Shown piece by piece: positions 1-16,123 of a stretch of DNA of 64,000 nt; positions within the stretch are counted from its first letter, which is position 1, and each line of letters begins with the position of its first letter. Both the position numbers and the translations under genes were made by a program. The DNA comes from Lobosporangium transversale. Taxonomy: Eukaryota > Mortierellomycota > Mortierellomycetes > Mortierellales > Mortierellaceae. The notes under the pieces were generated by a model. It did not search any database. It was not told where the DNA came from and was given only the letters and a program-made list of their open reading frames with translations. The stretch covers positions 1-64,000 of the forward strand of contig NW_019029011.1 of NCBI RefSeq assembly GCF_002105155.1, written 5' to 3'.

Positions 1-113
1 ACACGCGATCTGTGCGCGGCTTGTTACCCCACAATGATGGAGAAGGATTGGGATATTCACACGAATGGGGCAAACTGTCGAAGCTCAAATGCAAAATGCA
101 ATGGATCCCATAC

Positions 114-318
114 CTGTCTGGAAGACACACTCGCCGGCAATGCTCTTGGTCTCAGCACCAAAGGAGATACCCTGATAAGAGGTGCCATCTCGAAAGACCA
201 ACGTAGCGATAGTGGCATTGGGTTGCTCGCAAGGGACGCCAGTAACAGGAGGATGAGGGTTAGCAGCCTGAATATTCGACGACGAGGCCGCAGGTGAAGG
301 ACGAGTCTGAGAAGGCAT
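114..318 (-). CDS. Carbamoyl-phosphate synthase small-chain domain, first exon (URA2/CAD or CPA1 type), partial
   Basis: This is the 5' exon of a gene that runs off the left edge. The start ATG is at 318-316 and gives a 30-40 residue Ser/Pro-rich leader, then LVFRDGTSYQGISFGAE and AGECVFQTG. The second part matches the start of the carbamoyl-phosphate synthase small (glutaminase) chain, which supplies ammonia for carbamoyl phosphate in pyrimidine or arginine synthesis. The exon stops at 114 in ACA G|GTATGG, just before the family's conserved M-V-G-Y, so the rest of the intron fills 1-113 and the next exon lies outside. The FGAE and VFQTG wording is closer to multifunctional URA2/CAD proteins than to arginine-specific CPA1, and no mitochondrial leader is obvious, but the aspartate transcarbamylase part is out of view. 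The domain call is firm; the choice of paralogue is an inference. Confidence 0.72.
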
Positions 319-570
319 TATGATGAATGATTGGAAAGTAAAAAAAAAATGCAAGTGTAGAAATACAGGGGATACAACAAATAATGAAGCTAGAAACACA
401 AAGATAGTGCAGATTAAACAAAAAGAAAGTAAAAGTCTGTCAAGGTGGGGTACGAAAACGGGGCTGTCCTCTCCGGTAGGGAATGGGTCGGGAGGTTGTC
501 GCGTGAAAGGTTAACATAACAAAAAAAAGAAGAAGAGAAGAAAAAGAGCAAGAGAATCGATCCAGGGACC

Positions 571-578
571 CTTTTATA
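571..578 (-). promoter_or_regulatory. TATA box of the carbamoyl-phosphate synthase gene
   Basis: On the minus strand this reads TATAAAAG, about 250 bases upstream of the ATG at 318. The 319-814 stretch separates two divergent genes and also holds a run of about 24 T at 601-624. No other element was recognised there. Confidence 0.5.
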
Positions 579-814
579 CCTTCCTGTGGCGCACACCAAC
601 GTTTTTTTTTTTTTTTTTTTTTTTGTTTTTGTGTGACCGGTTAGTGGCCCTCTTCAATTGAGAGGGGACCATGCTCACTCCATTGCTAAATGCTCAAAAG
701 AAAAGAAAGAAAAGCTCATCCTTCTTCTTCACAACAATTCGCCATTCATCTGTAACGCGCATTTCCTCTTCATTTTATATTTTTGAAAATACCCCACGCA
801 TTATATCATTAAAA

Positions 815-1045
815 ATGGACTTCACTCCCGAAGAAATCATTGACCTCAAGGAAGCATTTGCAAACTACGACAAGGATAAGAATGGTCGCATTGCCACGAG
901 CGAGCTCAAGCAACTGATTCAGCAAGACGTATCTGATGAGACCTTGGCTAATGTCATCAAGCAATTTGACACCAACGGGGATGGAGAGCTCGACTTTAAC
1001 GAGTTTGTTGGTCTCATGAAGGCACTTCGTTCAATTGATGAATAA
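815..1045 (+). CDS. Small EF-hand calcium-binding protein (calmodulin-like, two EF-hands)
   Basis: A single-exon frame of 76 residues starting MDFTPEEIIDLKEAF. An in-frame ATG lies further up at 671, but the 815 start is preferred because homology to calmodulin/troponin C begins right there and it has the AAAAATGG context. Two canonical 12-residue calcium loops are visible: DKDKNGRIATSE near residues 19-30 and DTNGDGELDFNE near residues 55-66, both with acidic residues at positions 1, 3 and 12 and glycine at 6. The protein equals one calmodulin lobe, about half of calmodulin's usual 148 residues. It could bind a target or act as a light chain or calcium buffer; the partner cannot be read from the sequence. 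It is transcribed divergently from the carbamoyl-phosphate synthase gene. Confidence 0.85.
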   Translation: MDFTPEEIIDLKEAFANYDKDKNGRIATSELKQLIQQDVSDETLANVIKQFDTNGDGELDFNEFVGLMKALRSIDE

Positions 1046-1731
1046 CCGTACAAAAAAAGGAAAAAAAACGCGTGTACATGTAGGCATATCCGTGGTGGTA
1101 TTTCTACCGCCCATTTACTGATTCACGAAAGAGTTTTTTTTGCAATAAAAAGATGAGTTGTCAACTCTCCAATCTTAAATAAAATGAAAGAGTTCTGGGG
1201 CATGCAATAGTCAGACTACTTGTAGTGTTTGCAACTGGTCAAATAGGAAGCGAGTCTGGACACATTTAAAAAAAAAAAAAAGACGCGACTCCTTCTCCTC
1301 CATCATCACCATCACCATTATCATCATGGCTGTCTTTCTTCTAATAGCGTCCACTTACTCTCTCTTCTTCAAGACCGCTTCAACAAGACATTGATATTTG
1401 GGGGAGGTCTAAGAGCACTGCCGCATCTCTAGACGTCACAAATTCTGGTCAGTTGCTGATTGCTGGTTGAGTACATGTACAGTCTTAGAACTTTAAACTA
1501 CATAGACTAAAGTGCAGACCTCTGGAGTATAAATATATAAATGCACTGCAGCTCCTTGGTTGGGCTGACATTATTTCTATGCGCGCATCGGAGATTTTAG
1601 CGGAACTCGTCGGAATCATTTTAATCTTTCCACAAGAGGCCGTAGGGGACTAAGTTTGCATCGACTACAGTCTGGTGTTTAGATTTTTTTTTTTTTTATT
1701 TATTTTTCTATTGCAGTTATGCATGGAATAG
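1046..1731. other. Intergenic region, no gene seen
   Basis: The 3' ends of a + gene and a - gene face each other here. There are short A and T runs and AATAAA-like signals near 1145 and 1180, but no convincing frame or RNA gene. Confidence 0.6.
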
Positions 1732-3390
1732 CTACGAGTTAATCCTGTTCTCTAACCATAAGGCGTCGCCAACGATTTCAGCCCCACTTCCTATTCCTTC
1801 GTCATCTACAAGGACCTCTCCCGAACGAACGCGCCAGAGTTTGACTCGAGTTTTGGCCACAACAGTCTCTTCAACTGTTACGGCCATTTTACCCCTCATG
1901 CGATTTGGAGCACGTAATGGGTATCCTGTGCCCATCGTTCTAGTCACATTGATCTCTAAAGCTACTCTCTCCCATAAATTACCGTTGGGATCTTTAGTTG
2001 TCGCGTGAAGGGACATTGTTTGAGTGCCTGCTTCCACATCCAAGGCGAATCTGAGATGCTTGATACGAGCTAGGGGCATATATGATGAGAAATTGTATAG
2101 GGTCTTGGAGGCTGCGTCATAGTAGATGATCAACATCCCAGCGAATCTTGTAAGCGGTAAAGCCCTTGGCAGGTGTGTGGCGATCCAGTCAGTAACATCA
2201 GGACCCAACCAAGGCACAGACGCGCCCGAAACCTACAGCAAGAAGGAGAGTAAAAAAAAAAAAAAAAAAAAAATTAACATGCGAAAGCGTCGTCTCTTTA
2301 GATTTAATAAAACAGTTGAGCATAGACATATCATTCTTACCATCATTGATGACCCTGGAGATTTCCTAAACATGTTGGTTTGTGCCCAGAACCATGTGGA
2401 AGGAAAATTAATTCCCCAATCCTTCTCGATGTAGCCTATGCCACCATCAAAGGTCGCTTCGGATACGATCGAGTTGTTACCATATAATGTCATAATTCGA
2501 CCGTATTGGATGGGATGCTGTAACGAGGCAACACCATGATTACATTCAAGGAATGGAATATAATGTGTAATACCCATGATAGTAGGAAACAAAAGCGATT
2601 TCGGTAGGGGTGTTTGCGTTTTAGCAGGAAACTTGAAGTGAGCCTTGATTGCAAACGGTTCCAGTAGCTCTGCTTCCTTCAGCTGTGCTGTGCTTGGGAA
2701 TAGGCCTCTGAAGAATGTCAAAGGAAGTGGCTGCTCATTAACTTTTTCTTCACCTTCTCCATGGGCTTTCTTCTCCCGACGAGCCTGTTGCAGGTACTGG
2801 AGTCCATATTCGGCGCTTGCGACAGCATAAAATGCCTCGAGTTCATCAATTGGGATTCGCTCAAAGTTTTTGACAGGAAGGTCAAGGATGACTTCGTCAT
2901 GTGCAAACAAATTGTTTCCGATGCGAATGCGAAACGCACGTTCCTCGCCAGGGAGATGACTACCAAAGTCGACGAATTCTTCGGTTGGGAAGCGGTAGTA
3001 AGCATACTTCTCAGGGCCAGAGAGTCCGAGCGGCAAGACAAAGGCATGTGCACGTTGATGGTCTTGAGCTTCCAAAGGAGGTCGATAGATGCCCATGATG
3101 ACGGCCATCCCTTGTACAGTACTGTTATTATGATCGGATCCTTCATTTTCTTTAACCATCTTGAAATACCAACCTTCGAAAAAGTTGGCGTTGATATCTT
3201 GACCATGATATTGTAACGATCGACCGAGATTCTTGATATTGGACCACCAATAGGCACGTCTGGGGCTAATGGGCGTGAGAATTGATTGGAAGAGGGCTGC
3301 GGCAAGGAGCACAAACATGGCCATTCGGATAAAGTTATTCAGTCTTGCCCCTGAGGTGGCATATTGCTTTTCAATGTTCGCGTCCTTCAT
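1732..3390 (-). CDS. Tocopherol-cyclase-like domain protein, membrane-anchored
   Basis: Two exons, 3390-2341 and 2232-1732, are joined in phase 0 (ATG|GTAAGA ... TGTAG|GTT) and give 516 residues. The start at 3390 is chosen because an N-terminal membrane segment follows directly (about residues 20-39, FIRMAMFVLLAAALFQSI); a further ATG at 3444 would add 18 residues. Tocopherol-cyclase family signatures are clear: FFEGWYFKM at residues 70-77, YIEKDWG near 320-326 and WFWAQ near 333-337, with the beta-rich remainder in exon 2. In plants the family closes the chromanol ring of tocopherols. Fungi are not known to make tocopherol, so the substrate here is unknown and a lipid or prenyl-quinone ligand is only a guess. 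The intron (2233-2340) carries a run of about 21 A. Confidence 0.85.
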
Positions 3391-3442
3391 GGTCAAATGA
3401 GAAGAATGAGGGAATGATTTAAAAAAGGAATGAATTGAATGC

Positions 3443-3475
<33 letters not shown>

Positions 3476-4388
3476 ATAAATACATAAATATATATAAAAA
3501 AAAAAAAAAAAAAAAAAAGTTTTGAACAGGCAAGGAAGCAGTGGTGTAACTAGGGAGAGAGGTCTATGTCATGTAACATGTGCACCATTGATGGATTGAC
3601 CAAGAGAAGTAAAGGAATATCTGCCCTCTGGTGTCAAGGAAGTTTTACACAAAGAGGCGGGTAGTAGGGCAATGTAGCGATTACTGGATAGAGGGATAGC
3701 AGTATCGGTGTGTTCATTTAAAATTGATTTGGATATGCGAAACTACACGACGCGCCAAAGGATAGGGATCGAATGGTGGAGATGGACTTGATGACTGTGA
3801 TTCTCTTGTGTGAACTAGATCACCGATCTTTGAGTAATAGGATCAGGGACAAGGGTAATGGCTCTAGAGTTCAATGAGGTGGAGAGACATTATCACATTA
3901 TCACATTACGGACAGACATTGCTCTTTGCTTAGCAATCGCGATATCATACTGTCCAATGAGTTTGTGCATTTTGTATTTTTGTTAGGAGCACTAAAAAAG
4001 ACCCGCGCCTGTGCTCTCTTCTTTTGCATCATCATAAGTCATCTCCACTTGAAGGAATCTTTCTCGTTCCCCCAATGCCCTTTCTGCTCCCTGGGTAACT
4101 CTGTGTTATGTCAATGGTGCACCTCAGGAATCTAGTCTGTCCTTTTTATCCGATATATCCGATTCGACAGCAGAACAACATCCGTGCATTGCATCGTATC
4201 ACATCACCCAGCAATCATGGAAAAAGACTCTTGACTTTTTCTTTTTCTTCTCCAACACCAGAAGAACCATTTACACACACATGAATGTGTGCAGCTCATG
4301 CATGTAATTCATCTGTTGATGTCAATGCACATCGACGTGAATGTTGAATATGGATTGGTTCATCGTTCATAGACAGGCTTACAAGCTG

Positions 4389-4422
<34 letters not shown>

Positions 4423-4648
4423 CTCACTCATATCTCTATTTCTCTCTTGGCTTTCTCTCTCCATCTTTCCTTTCTATCCATTTCTTTCTTCTCTCTTTTT
4501 TCTTTTTTCTTTTTTCTTTTTTCAAATTGACATTCAGTTCTAAATTACATCTGTTGCTTCATTCGACTCATCTGGATACATTAACAAAAAGTAAATTTGT
4601 GTGCTTCTTTGCACAAATAAAACCTTCCTTTCTTTACAAACAATCAAC
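3391..4648. other. Divergent intergenic region with poly-A/poly-T tracts
   Basis: Shared upstream region of the tocopherol-cyclase-like gene (-) and the kinase gene (+). It holds A runs near 3443-3470 and 3497-3518, a T run near 4391-4419 and a TC-rich stretch just before the kinase start. No gene was recognised. Confidence 0.55.
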
Positions 4649-9153
<4,505 letters not shown>

Positions 9154-9220
9154 AGAGAAAATTCTTACTGACTTGTGTTCACATTAATTTTTTTTTACTC
9201 TTATTTTTCTTGTAACAATA

Positions 9221-9251
<31 letters not shown>

Positions 9252-9448
9252 TTCCTCTTCACATTTCTTACAAACCCCAAAGCTCATAATAAAAGAACCC
9301 TCTAATACCCTCTTTCTTTCAAAGCTTTTCTTTGTTTTTGTTTTCATAGAAACCCAACTGAAAAAAAAAAAAAAAAAAAAAAAAAAAACCATGTTCAGTG
9401 TGTTAATTACTTTTATTTTTATTTTTAATTTTAATTTTATTTGGACGT

Positions 9449-9970
9449 TTATGGGTCTAAGCGTGGGACATGGATCGTGTATGGTTTCGTACCCCTGTCA
9501 CCACCAGGGGTACCCTCGGGTCCACCACGAACATTTTCGACAAAGATGGTGATGTCTAAACCACCTGTGTGCGGATTGAAGTAGCCATGCGAGAAATTCC
9601 TACGAGGCATGAGTTTATCCATTTGAAGAGGCTTTCCATCGACGTCGATAGTGAACATGGGATACATGTCTTCATAGGTCTTGACACGACCTTCCAAGAT
9701 ATGGACTTTATCCTGGAAATGCAACAACCTGATTACACCATCTGGAGGAGGCTCATTCACAATCGCAGAAGAAATCACTTGATACATCAACTGAGGATCG
9801 TTTTCTGGTGGTGAGATCTTGGCATGGAATCGGCCCACACCTGCACAGTGGACATCACCGGAAATGAACGTCACTCGAATCTTACGGTCGTTAGCAAAGT
9901 TCTGAAGACGAGTAATGAACTTGTTACGCTCCGCCTTGTGTGCCTTGGCTGTTAAAAGATGGGTGGGAAG

Positions 9971-10002
<32 letters not shown>

Positions 10003-10602
10003 GTTAGTTTTTAAAAGAGTTTATACAGAAATATCTATCTTGCTTCTTTTGAAAGAAAGAGAGACTTTACCAGTCCAATGGTCGTTCAAATCATCCAACA
10101 ACTCTGGTTCCCCATTCAACTTGTTGACCACGCTCTTCGCACCAGCCAAAGTTCCCAAGACATTTCCGACACCACTCATCAAATTCTCTGCAAAGACTAA
10201 ACGTGGATAAGCAATGGGAACACCCAGCTGAACCAAGAGATGTCGAGTTCCTTGAGGAATTTCATGATACATTTTGGCGAATGCTAAATCGTATGTCTGA
10301 TCGGAACAGACCATGTTCTTGGTTCGTTCTGAACGAGCATCTAAAACAAGGATCGAGGTCGTCGGTCCCAAGGATGTCAAAATGTTTTCGCCAATACCTG
10401 CAGAGAAGTATCCATGTTGGGGAACCAATGCTGGAGTGGTGTGATGTTGGAATAACAAGTAGAACCGACGTGAGATCGCTCCAATGGTTGACATGACAGG
10501 ACTCTTTTGAGTCGATTCTGGATATGAGCCATAGCCGTCAATAGTGCTGAACAAACAAACAAATAAACAGAAAAACAAAACAAAAAAAAAAATACATATT
10601 AG

Positions 10603-10635
<33 letters not shown>

Positions 10636-11036
10636 TAAAAAAAAAGCTCTCCTCTTGGAATCCATTTTTTTTCTTTCTTTTTTTTTTTTTTTTTTTACAA
10701 CAACTGTTGTAACTTACTCATGATCATCCCACATGTTGATGGTAGGGATGGCAGCAAGGGCTTGACCATAGGTACCCTTAGAGAACCAATGACAGTATCG
10801 GTTGAAATAATAGTTCTCAATTGCAAGAGTCCACTCAGTTCTACAGGAGGCCTTCTCTCGTCCTTCGACCGAAGTAATGGCCAACCATTCAACCATTTCC
10901 TTCTCATTCAAGAGTGAGTCGCAATAAAGCTGATCGCCTCCTCCGATCATGACGTGATAAGGTTGCTCTGTGTGTTTGGCCAACACATCATTCCACAAGG
11001 GATTGGCACCTCCAAGAGCGACTGTCGGATTTGTTC

Positions 11037-11067
<31 letters not shown>

Positions 11068-12857
11068 GATTTGTTTTGTTTTTTGTTTCGTTGTTCAGTT
11101 CAGGGTGTATTGTTGATGTTGAAAAAAAGAAAAACATTATATGTAAATACATTAGCATGTGCCATTCCAATAAATAAAAAAAAACTGTCCTATTCGGGAT
11201 TCGGAATTTCTCGTACACAAAATTTGAAATAAAGAGTTATCATGGAGTGTTGGAGTGAGAAAAAAAAAAAAAAAAAAAAAAAAACATGGGCTGGAGTTAT
11301 CCCTGGTACTCTACTCCACGCCACTCCTTCTTTGTCTAACCTCAACGTTATATTACAGCAATAATAATAAAAAAAAAAAAAAAAAAAAAAAAAAAACGCT
11401 TATTGAGGAAAGAGGAGGCGGAAATACAAAAGGGAAAAAGTCCCAGAAAAGGAATAACTTTTTTACATCTGTGCACACAGCCATTTTTTTTTTTTTTTTT
11501 TTTTTTATAACCTAAAACCATCCTCTCCACTCCCACAAAAGATACTAAAAAAAAAAAGAAAACACCCATGAGGAATGAAAGCGCGCATATCGTATTATGA
11601 AGAAGTAAAGGAATAGAAAAGAAAAAAAGAAAAAAAAAGTACAAATGACCTCGGACACCTTTTTTTTTTTTTTTTTTTTTTTTTTCCGTTTCCTCTCCCC
11701 TTTTTTTGTTCTCCTTGTGTTTGTTGTTCAAGGTCGTTGGCGCAGATTTGTTTTCCTGTTTTCTTTGCTTAGACCCCAGTGTCGGAGAAAAAAAAATAAA
11801 AAATAAAAAAAAAATAAAATGATAATGTTGATGATGATGAGAGAATAATATAAAACATACCAGCGTCTGTACTAGAAGAGAATCCATTGCAGGAATAAAA
11901 CATCCACCTGAACGATTCTGTCCTTCCTGCGACAAAGAACCAATATTGGGGTCCCCCATTGATGGAATAGGTAATCTTCTTCGTTCCATGCTGATCCTGA
12001 GGAATCACCAGAGCAAATCTCCAAAAGACCGACTGGTTATAAGTATCAATCGATTGACCGATCACTACTTGAGGCGTTGATCGACCATCATTCCAGGTCA
12101 AGACTGGTGGGGGCTGTCCAATGGCTTCAGGTCTCGCAACCATTAATACAGATCCAATCCAATGTCCATTATGGATATCTAGGTTTTGGTACCGCAACAA
12201 TGGTCCACATTGGAACGCAAAGGTCGAAGGTTGCTGATTTGGGTGTTGATGGCCTTGATGAGCCTGATGATATTGTGGTTGTGGGAACTGAGGAATCGCT
12301 GGCATGGAATAAGACGGCGTCATCGCAGAGCTTCCAGCAGGTGATGTAGGTGGAGGGTATGATGGTTGTGACTGAGCATAGGGATAGGGCCCTGACGGTG
12401 GAGTGGGCAATGGTGGCAATCCTCCATTAGGATAAGGAGACGGAACCTGAGTTGGCATTCCTCCAGTTGGATAAGGAGTCGGAACATGACTTGGTGCTCC
12501 ATAAGACTGACTGGATGGGGGTCCTGGTGGAGGAGGGTACATCCCATTGGGAGGAGGCGCTGGAACTGGAACAGACGTTGGGGCACCTCCGTATCCTGTG
12601 CTTGGAGGGGGGTACATCATCCCTGATGAGGATCCTCCCGATGGTAGTGCTCCATAAGGTGCAGATGCAGGTGGAGGATAGCCTGAAGTCCCACCGGCAA
12701 CGCCTGGATAAGTAGATGGTGGTGGTGGTCCAGGAGGAGGAGCATAGGATCCTTGTTGATATTGAGAATTTTGGGGAGGAGGCGAAGTGGGTGGAGGAAA
12801 ACCGCCGTAACCGTTTTGTTGATTCTGATTCTGGTTCTGGTATGGATTCGGATACAT
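9449..12857 (-). CDS. PhoD-like phosphatase with proline-rich N-terminus
   Basis: Four exons on the minus strand, 12857-11861, 11021-10718, 10546-10071 and 9948-9449, give 758 residues. The start MYPNPYQ at 12857 is preferred over an ATG 51 bases upstream. Residues 1 to about 215 are Pro/Gly/Tyr/Gln-rich with many PPP and YPP repeats. A beta-rich region follows, then a PhoD-type metallophosphatase: GGGDQLYCD (359-367), WDDHD followed by GYGSY (430-440), and FISGDVHCAG (620-629). These are the metal-binding motifs of the alkaline phosphatase D/PhoD superfamily, which cleaves phosphodiesters or phosphomonoesters with Fe/Ca. No signal peptide is seen, so unlike bacterial PhoD it is probably intracellular. 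The true substrate is unknown. It is convergent with the kinase gene, about 300 bases apart. Confidence 0.88.
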
Positions 12858-13515
12858 CTTGGAGGTCCGGTTATTTAAATCAAGAAAGAAGGAGAAACGT
12901 CTCTTCACAAAGGAAGAGAAGGAAAAGGGAAAAAGGATGTAGAGAGGAAAGAAAAAAGAAAGAGTTTTCGCGCGCTGTGTCTTTTTTATGCGGGAAATAG
13001 ATGAAGTTGACAGAAAACATGTTTGCTCACTAGCATTATGAAGTCGTGACTGGCTTCACTAGTTTGACAACTTTTCAAAGCCTATCAAAGAGATGTTTAG
13101 AATGGAAAAGGCTCCATATCTTTGCTTTGAAAAGAGGTAGATACTTCTTTAAGAGTCCCTCTTCTTTATTCTTTTTTTTTTTTTTTTTTTTTTTTCTTTT
13201 CTTTTCTTTTCTTTTCTTTTCCGGGAATCAGAATTGAAAGTTGGAGAAAAGACTTTCTAGGCTCCTTTCCCATGCTTCCTCTTCAATCAAACAAGAGGCT
13301 GAGCAGCATTCTGAGAAAAAAAAAAAAAAAAAAAGCCACTTCGACACACACACACAGCCAGTTCATTATTACATTAAATCTCTTTCTGTTTCTGAGTTGG
13401 TACATCTTTGTCTTTTTGCTTTTTCACTTTTGCTGTGCAAACCTTCACTTATTGACATATATTGTACGAATATCTCATGCATTCAATTGGTATGAGCTTG
13501 TCTTTTGTTTTTATG

Positions 13516-13553
<38 letters not shown>

Positions 13554-13564
13554 TGCTACAGAGT
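12858..13564. other. Intergenic region with CTTTT repeats and a T/A dyad
   Basis: Upstream of the PhoD-like gene and downstream of the dioxygenase gene. It contains a T run plus (CTTTT)n at about 13171-13220, CACACA at about 13345, and a T19-A19 dyad at 13516-13553. No gene was recognised. Confidence 0.55.
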
Positions 13565-14110
13565 CTAGTTAGTGGGTGCACTATATCCCAAGCCCAATTC
13601 TGGGTACTGTGAGGGAACCTCCTCCAGAAAAGGAGTCAATCTTGACAAATCCAATGGTACAGGGGTTCCTAACCAGGCAGCTCTTGAAGAATGATCCTCG
13701 ATTTCTTGCTTTGTCAAGGGGTGAATCAAGATGGAATGAGCGCCTCGGTTCAATACAAACCAAGAATAGCACCTTGCAAAATCTTCTCGAGCACACCAAA
13801 CTTCAAAACTTCCAACAGGATGAGGTCCTCGAGGAACTGTGTTAATTCCATTCTTCAATGGGACCACCCCCTTAAAGAAGCCTTCTTTCACAAGTTGTAA
13901 GATCCGTTCTCGAAGCTTCACTGCGCTCTCATAAGATGCTACATTGGTTTGGAACCAATAGACATGGAAGTGAAACTCTTTGATTTCATTGTCGTACTCG
14001 GATTGGAGGTTATTGGAGGAGATATTATGTTGTTGTTGTTGTTGAGACGATGATGAAGATGAAGAGGGGTGAAGAGAGGAACTTGGAGTTTGACCAGACA
14101 TGAGCTGCAT
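13565..14110 (-). CDS. DOPA 4,5-dioxygenase family protein
   Basis: A single-exon frame of 181 residues. After a Ser/Gln-rich leader of about 45 residues (with SSSSSSS and QQQQQ) it has EFHFHVYWFQ, PVGSFEVWCAREDFARCYSWFVLNRGAHSILIHP in two blocks, and a short C-terminal tail. The paired histidines in HFHVYW and the HPVGS/ILIHP motifs are typical of the DOPA-dioxygenase family, known for extradiol ring cleavage in betalain synthesis of Amanita and for many fungal proteins of unknown substrate. A second in-frame ATG three codons on (MSGQTP) is an equally plausible start. The enzyme family is well supported; the reaction in this organism is not. Confidence 0.87.
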   Translation of the reverse strand: MQLMSGQTPSSSLHPSSSSSSSQQQQQHNISSNNLQSEYDNEIKEFHFHVYWFQTNVASYESAVKLRERILQLVKEGFFKGVVPLKNGINTVPRGPHPVGSFEVWCAREDFARCYSWFVLNRGAHSILIHPLTKQEIEDHSSRAAWLGTPVPLDLSRLTPFLEEVPSQYPELGLGYSAPTN

Positions 14111-14935
14111 TGTATGTAATATGTGAATATGTGTGTATGTTCTTTGTTCCTGAATAAAAAGGAGGTGGAAGAAAAGAAAGAGAAAGAGAAAGAGAAAGAG
14201 AAAGAGAGAGAGGAGAGAGGGATAAGAATGAATCGTGCGAAAAAGAAAAAAGATTTGTTATCAGATGTTGTACCAGGTCGAAAGTCAAATTTGGACAACT
14301 TTTTCTTTTTTGTGCACACATGCGTGCATGCAGAATTGACAAATCAAGACATTCCCTTTCTTTCACACGCTATTCCACATCTCCCATCCGGATCCTGCCT
14401 TCAAGTAGGAGAGGGAAAATACTACCAGAGTGTTACCATCGATTTCTGGGCATTAAAACTTAGTCAAGCGGGTCTAATTAAATGACCCTACGCCTGAAAT
14501 GCTCCTATCCATCCCTTGAACCTCAAATCCATATTTGGGCTCATTCCTTTTCTTCATCCTTGTTTACAATGATGGAATGTCCTGGCAGTGTCACAGGCGA
14601 ATAGTTGAACAACCTTTTTTATACCAACTACCAACTGAACCTTTTAACTCAATTTTTTTTTTTTTTTTATCTGATGGGTTTCACAACTGTTGCTACGCAA
14701 TTTTTTATACACTATATCACACTAAATAATTCCAGCACAACAAAAGACGTTGAATTAATAGCAAAAAAGCAAACGCAAAATAACAATAGTAAGCGGGAAA
14801 ATATAATAGAAAATAAAAAATAAAAAATAATAAAAACACGCAAGGGGATCATTAACGTGTGAACAATAACATCTTTGTTCTTTATAGCACTCGTTCATTC
14901 ATTCATTGCTTCAGCTTGGCTCAGCTTGGCTCAGC
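14111..14935. other. Intergenic region; 10-bp repeats at its right end
   Basis: Upstream of the dioxygenase gene: GA-rich (GAAAGA)n near 14170-14220 and a TATA-like motif on the minus strand near 14617-14624. A tandem of the 10-mer CAGCTTGGCT lies at about 14906-14933, just beyond the stop of the next gene. No gene was seen. Confidence 0.5.
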
Positions 14936-15435
14936 TCAGAAAAATCCACGGTTACCACCTGAACTTGAGAGTGAATTAATGTTACTAAGCTGAGGTCCTG
15001 CTTGCATGCGCAGCGATGAAATACGTTGTTCTTCCCGCTGTAGCTGCTCCATCCTATGCTGCTGTACCTTGAGCATGTGCTGTGCTGCAAGCAGCTGATC
15101 CGAGTACAGCGTACCTGCATTGGTGATTCTGATGAAGAAAAAAAAAAAAAAAAAAAAAAAAAAAAACAATTCTTAGCCAAAACAGAAAATATTAAATGGT
15201 AAAAAAAAAAAAAAAAAAAAAAAAACAAAGAAATAAAATGAATTGTTGATAACCTACGTTCCCTGCACTGCTTTGGTCAGAATCTTCATTGGCCCAGCAA
15301 TTGGAGTTGGAAGATGTGCTGCTGAGTTACTTTCCTCTTCATGAAGAATAGCATGCCTACGCATAGTCACTCGCAGGATTTTGCCTAAAGGGAACATAAC
15401 AAGGAAACAAAACGAATTATTAAACAACAGAAAGG

Positions 15436-15467
<32 letters not shown>

Positions 15468-16071
15468 CCTTCGGTGTTTTGTCGTTAACAAACTCTGTGA
15501 ATCTATTTTTTTTTTCTTTTCTTTTTTTATTGGTACAATACCATTATCAGCCTTCTTTCCATGCAAGTTTTCAATAGCTGCAATACCAGCTGCCTTCCGT
15601 GCATAAGTTACTTGAGAAAATCCATTGATACAGATACAGGATCTGATCTCACCAAATCTCGAACATACATACTAATAAACAATAAAATCGTTTCAAAGCA
15701 ATAGCATATTAGCCATATTGTGGAAGCTGAGGACACTAAAAAAAAAAAAAAAAAAAGGGCTATCGATGCAAGCATGAGGTCACACTGAAATAACTCCAAG
15801 TTTGGTTTTTTGATATTTTACCTTGACATCCTCTGCTGTGGTGCCAGGGTCCAGGTTCTCAATCTCGATCGTCACAGGACCACTCTCTCCACGAAATGTG
15901 ACGCTTGAATTGGGTGCAGATCCCTTGATGGACAGATTGCTGTCTTCCATATCCATGTCCATATCCATGGAGGATGTAGCTCTAGCCACATCAGATATTC
16001 TATTAGCTTGCTGCTGAGAATACTGTGTCTGCTGTTGCTGCTGCTGTTGCTGCTGCTGCTGTTGCTGCTGC

Positions 16072-16123
<52 letters not shown>

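Noticed and set aside
1-113. Second exon of the carbamoyl-phosphate synthase gene inside the window
   Set aside because: The conserved M-V-G-Y-P-E continuation is absent in every frame of the minus strand here, so the sequence is better read as intron running to the edge.
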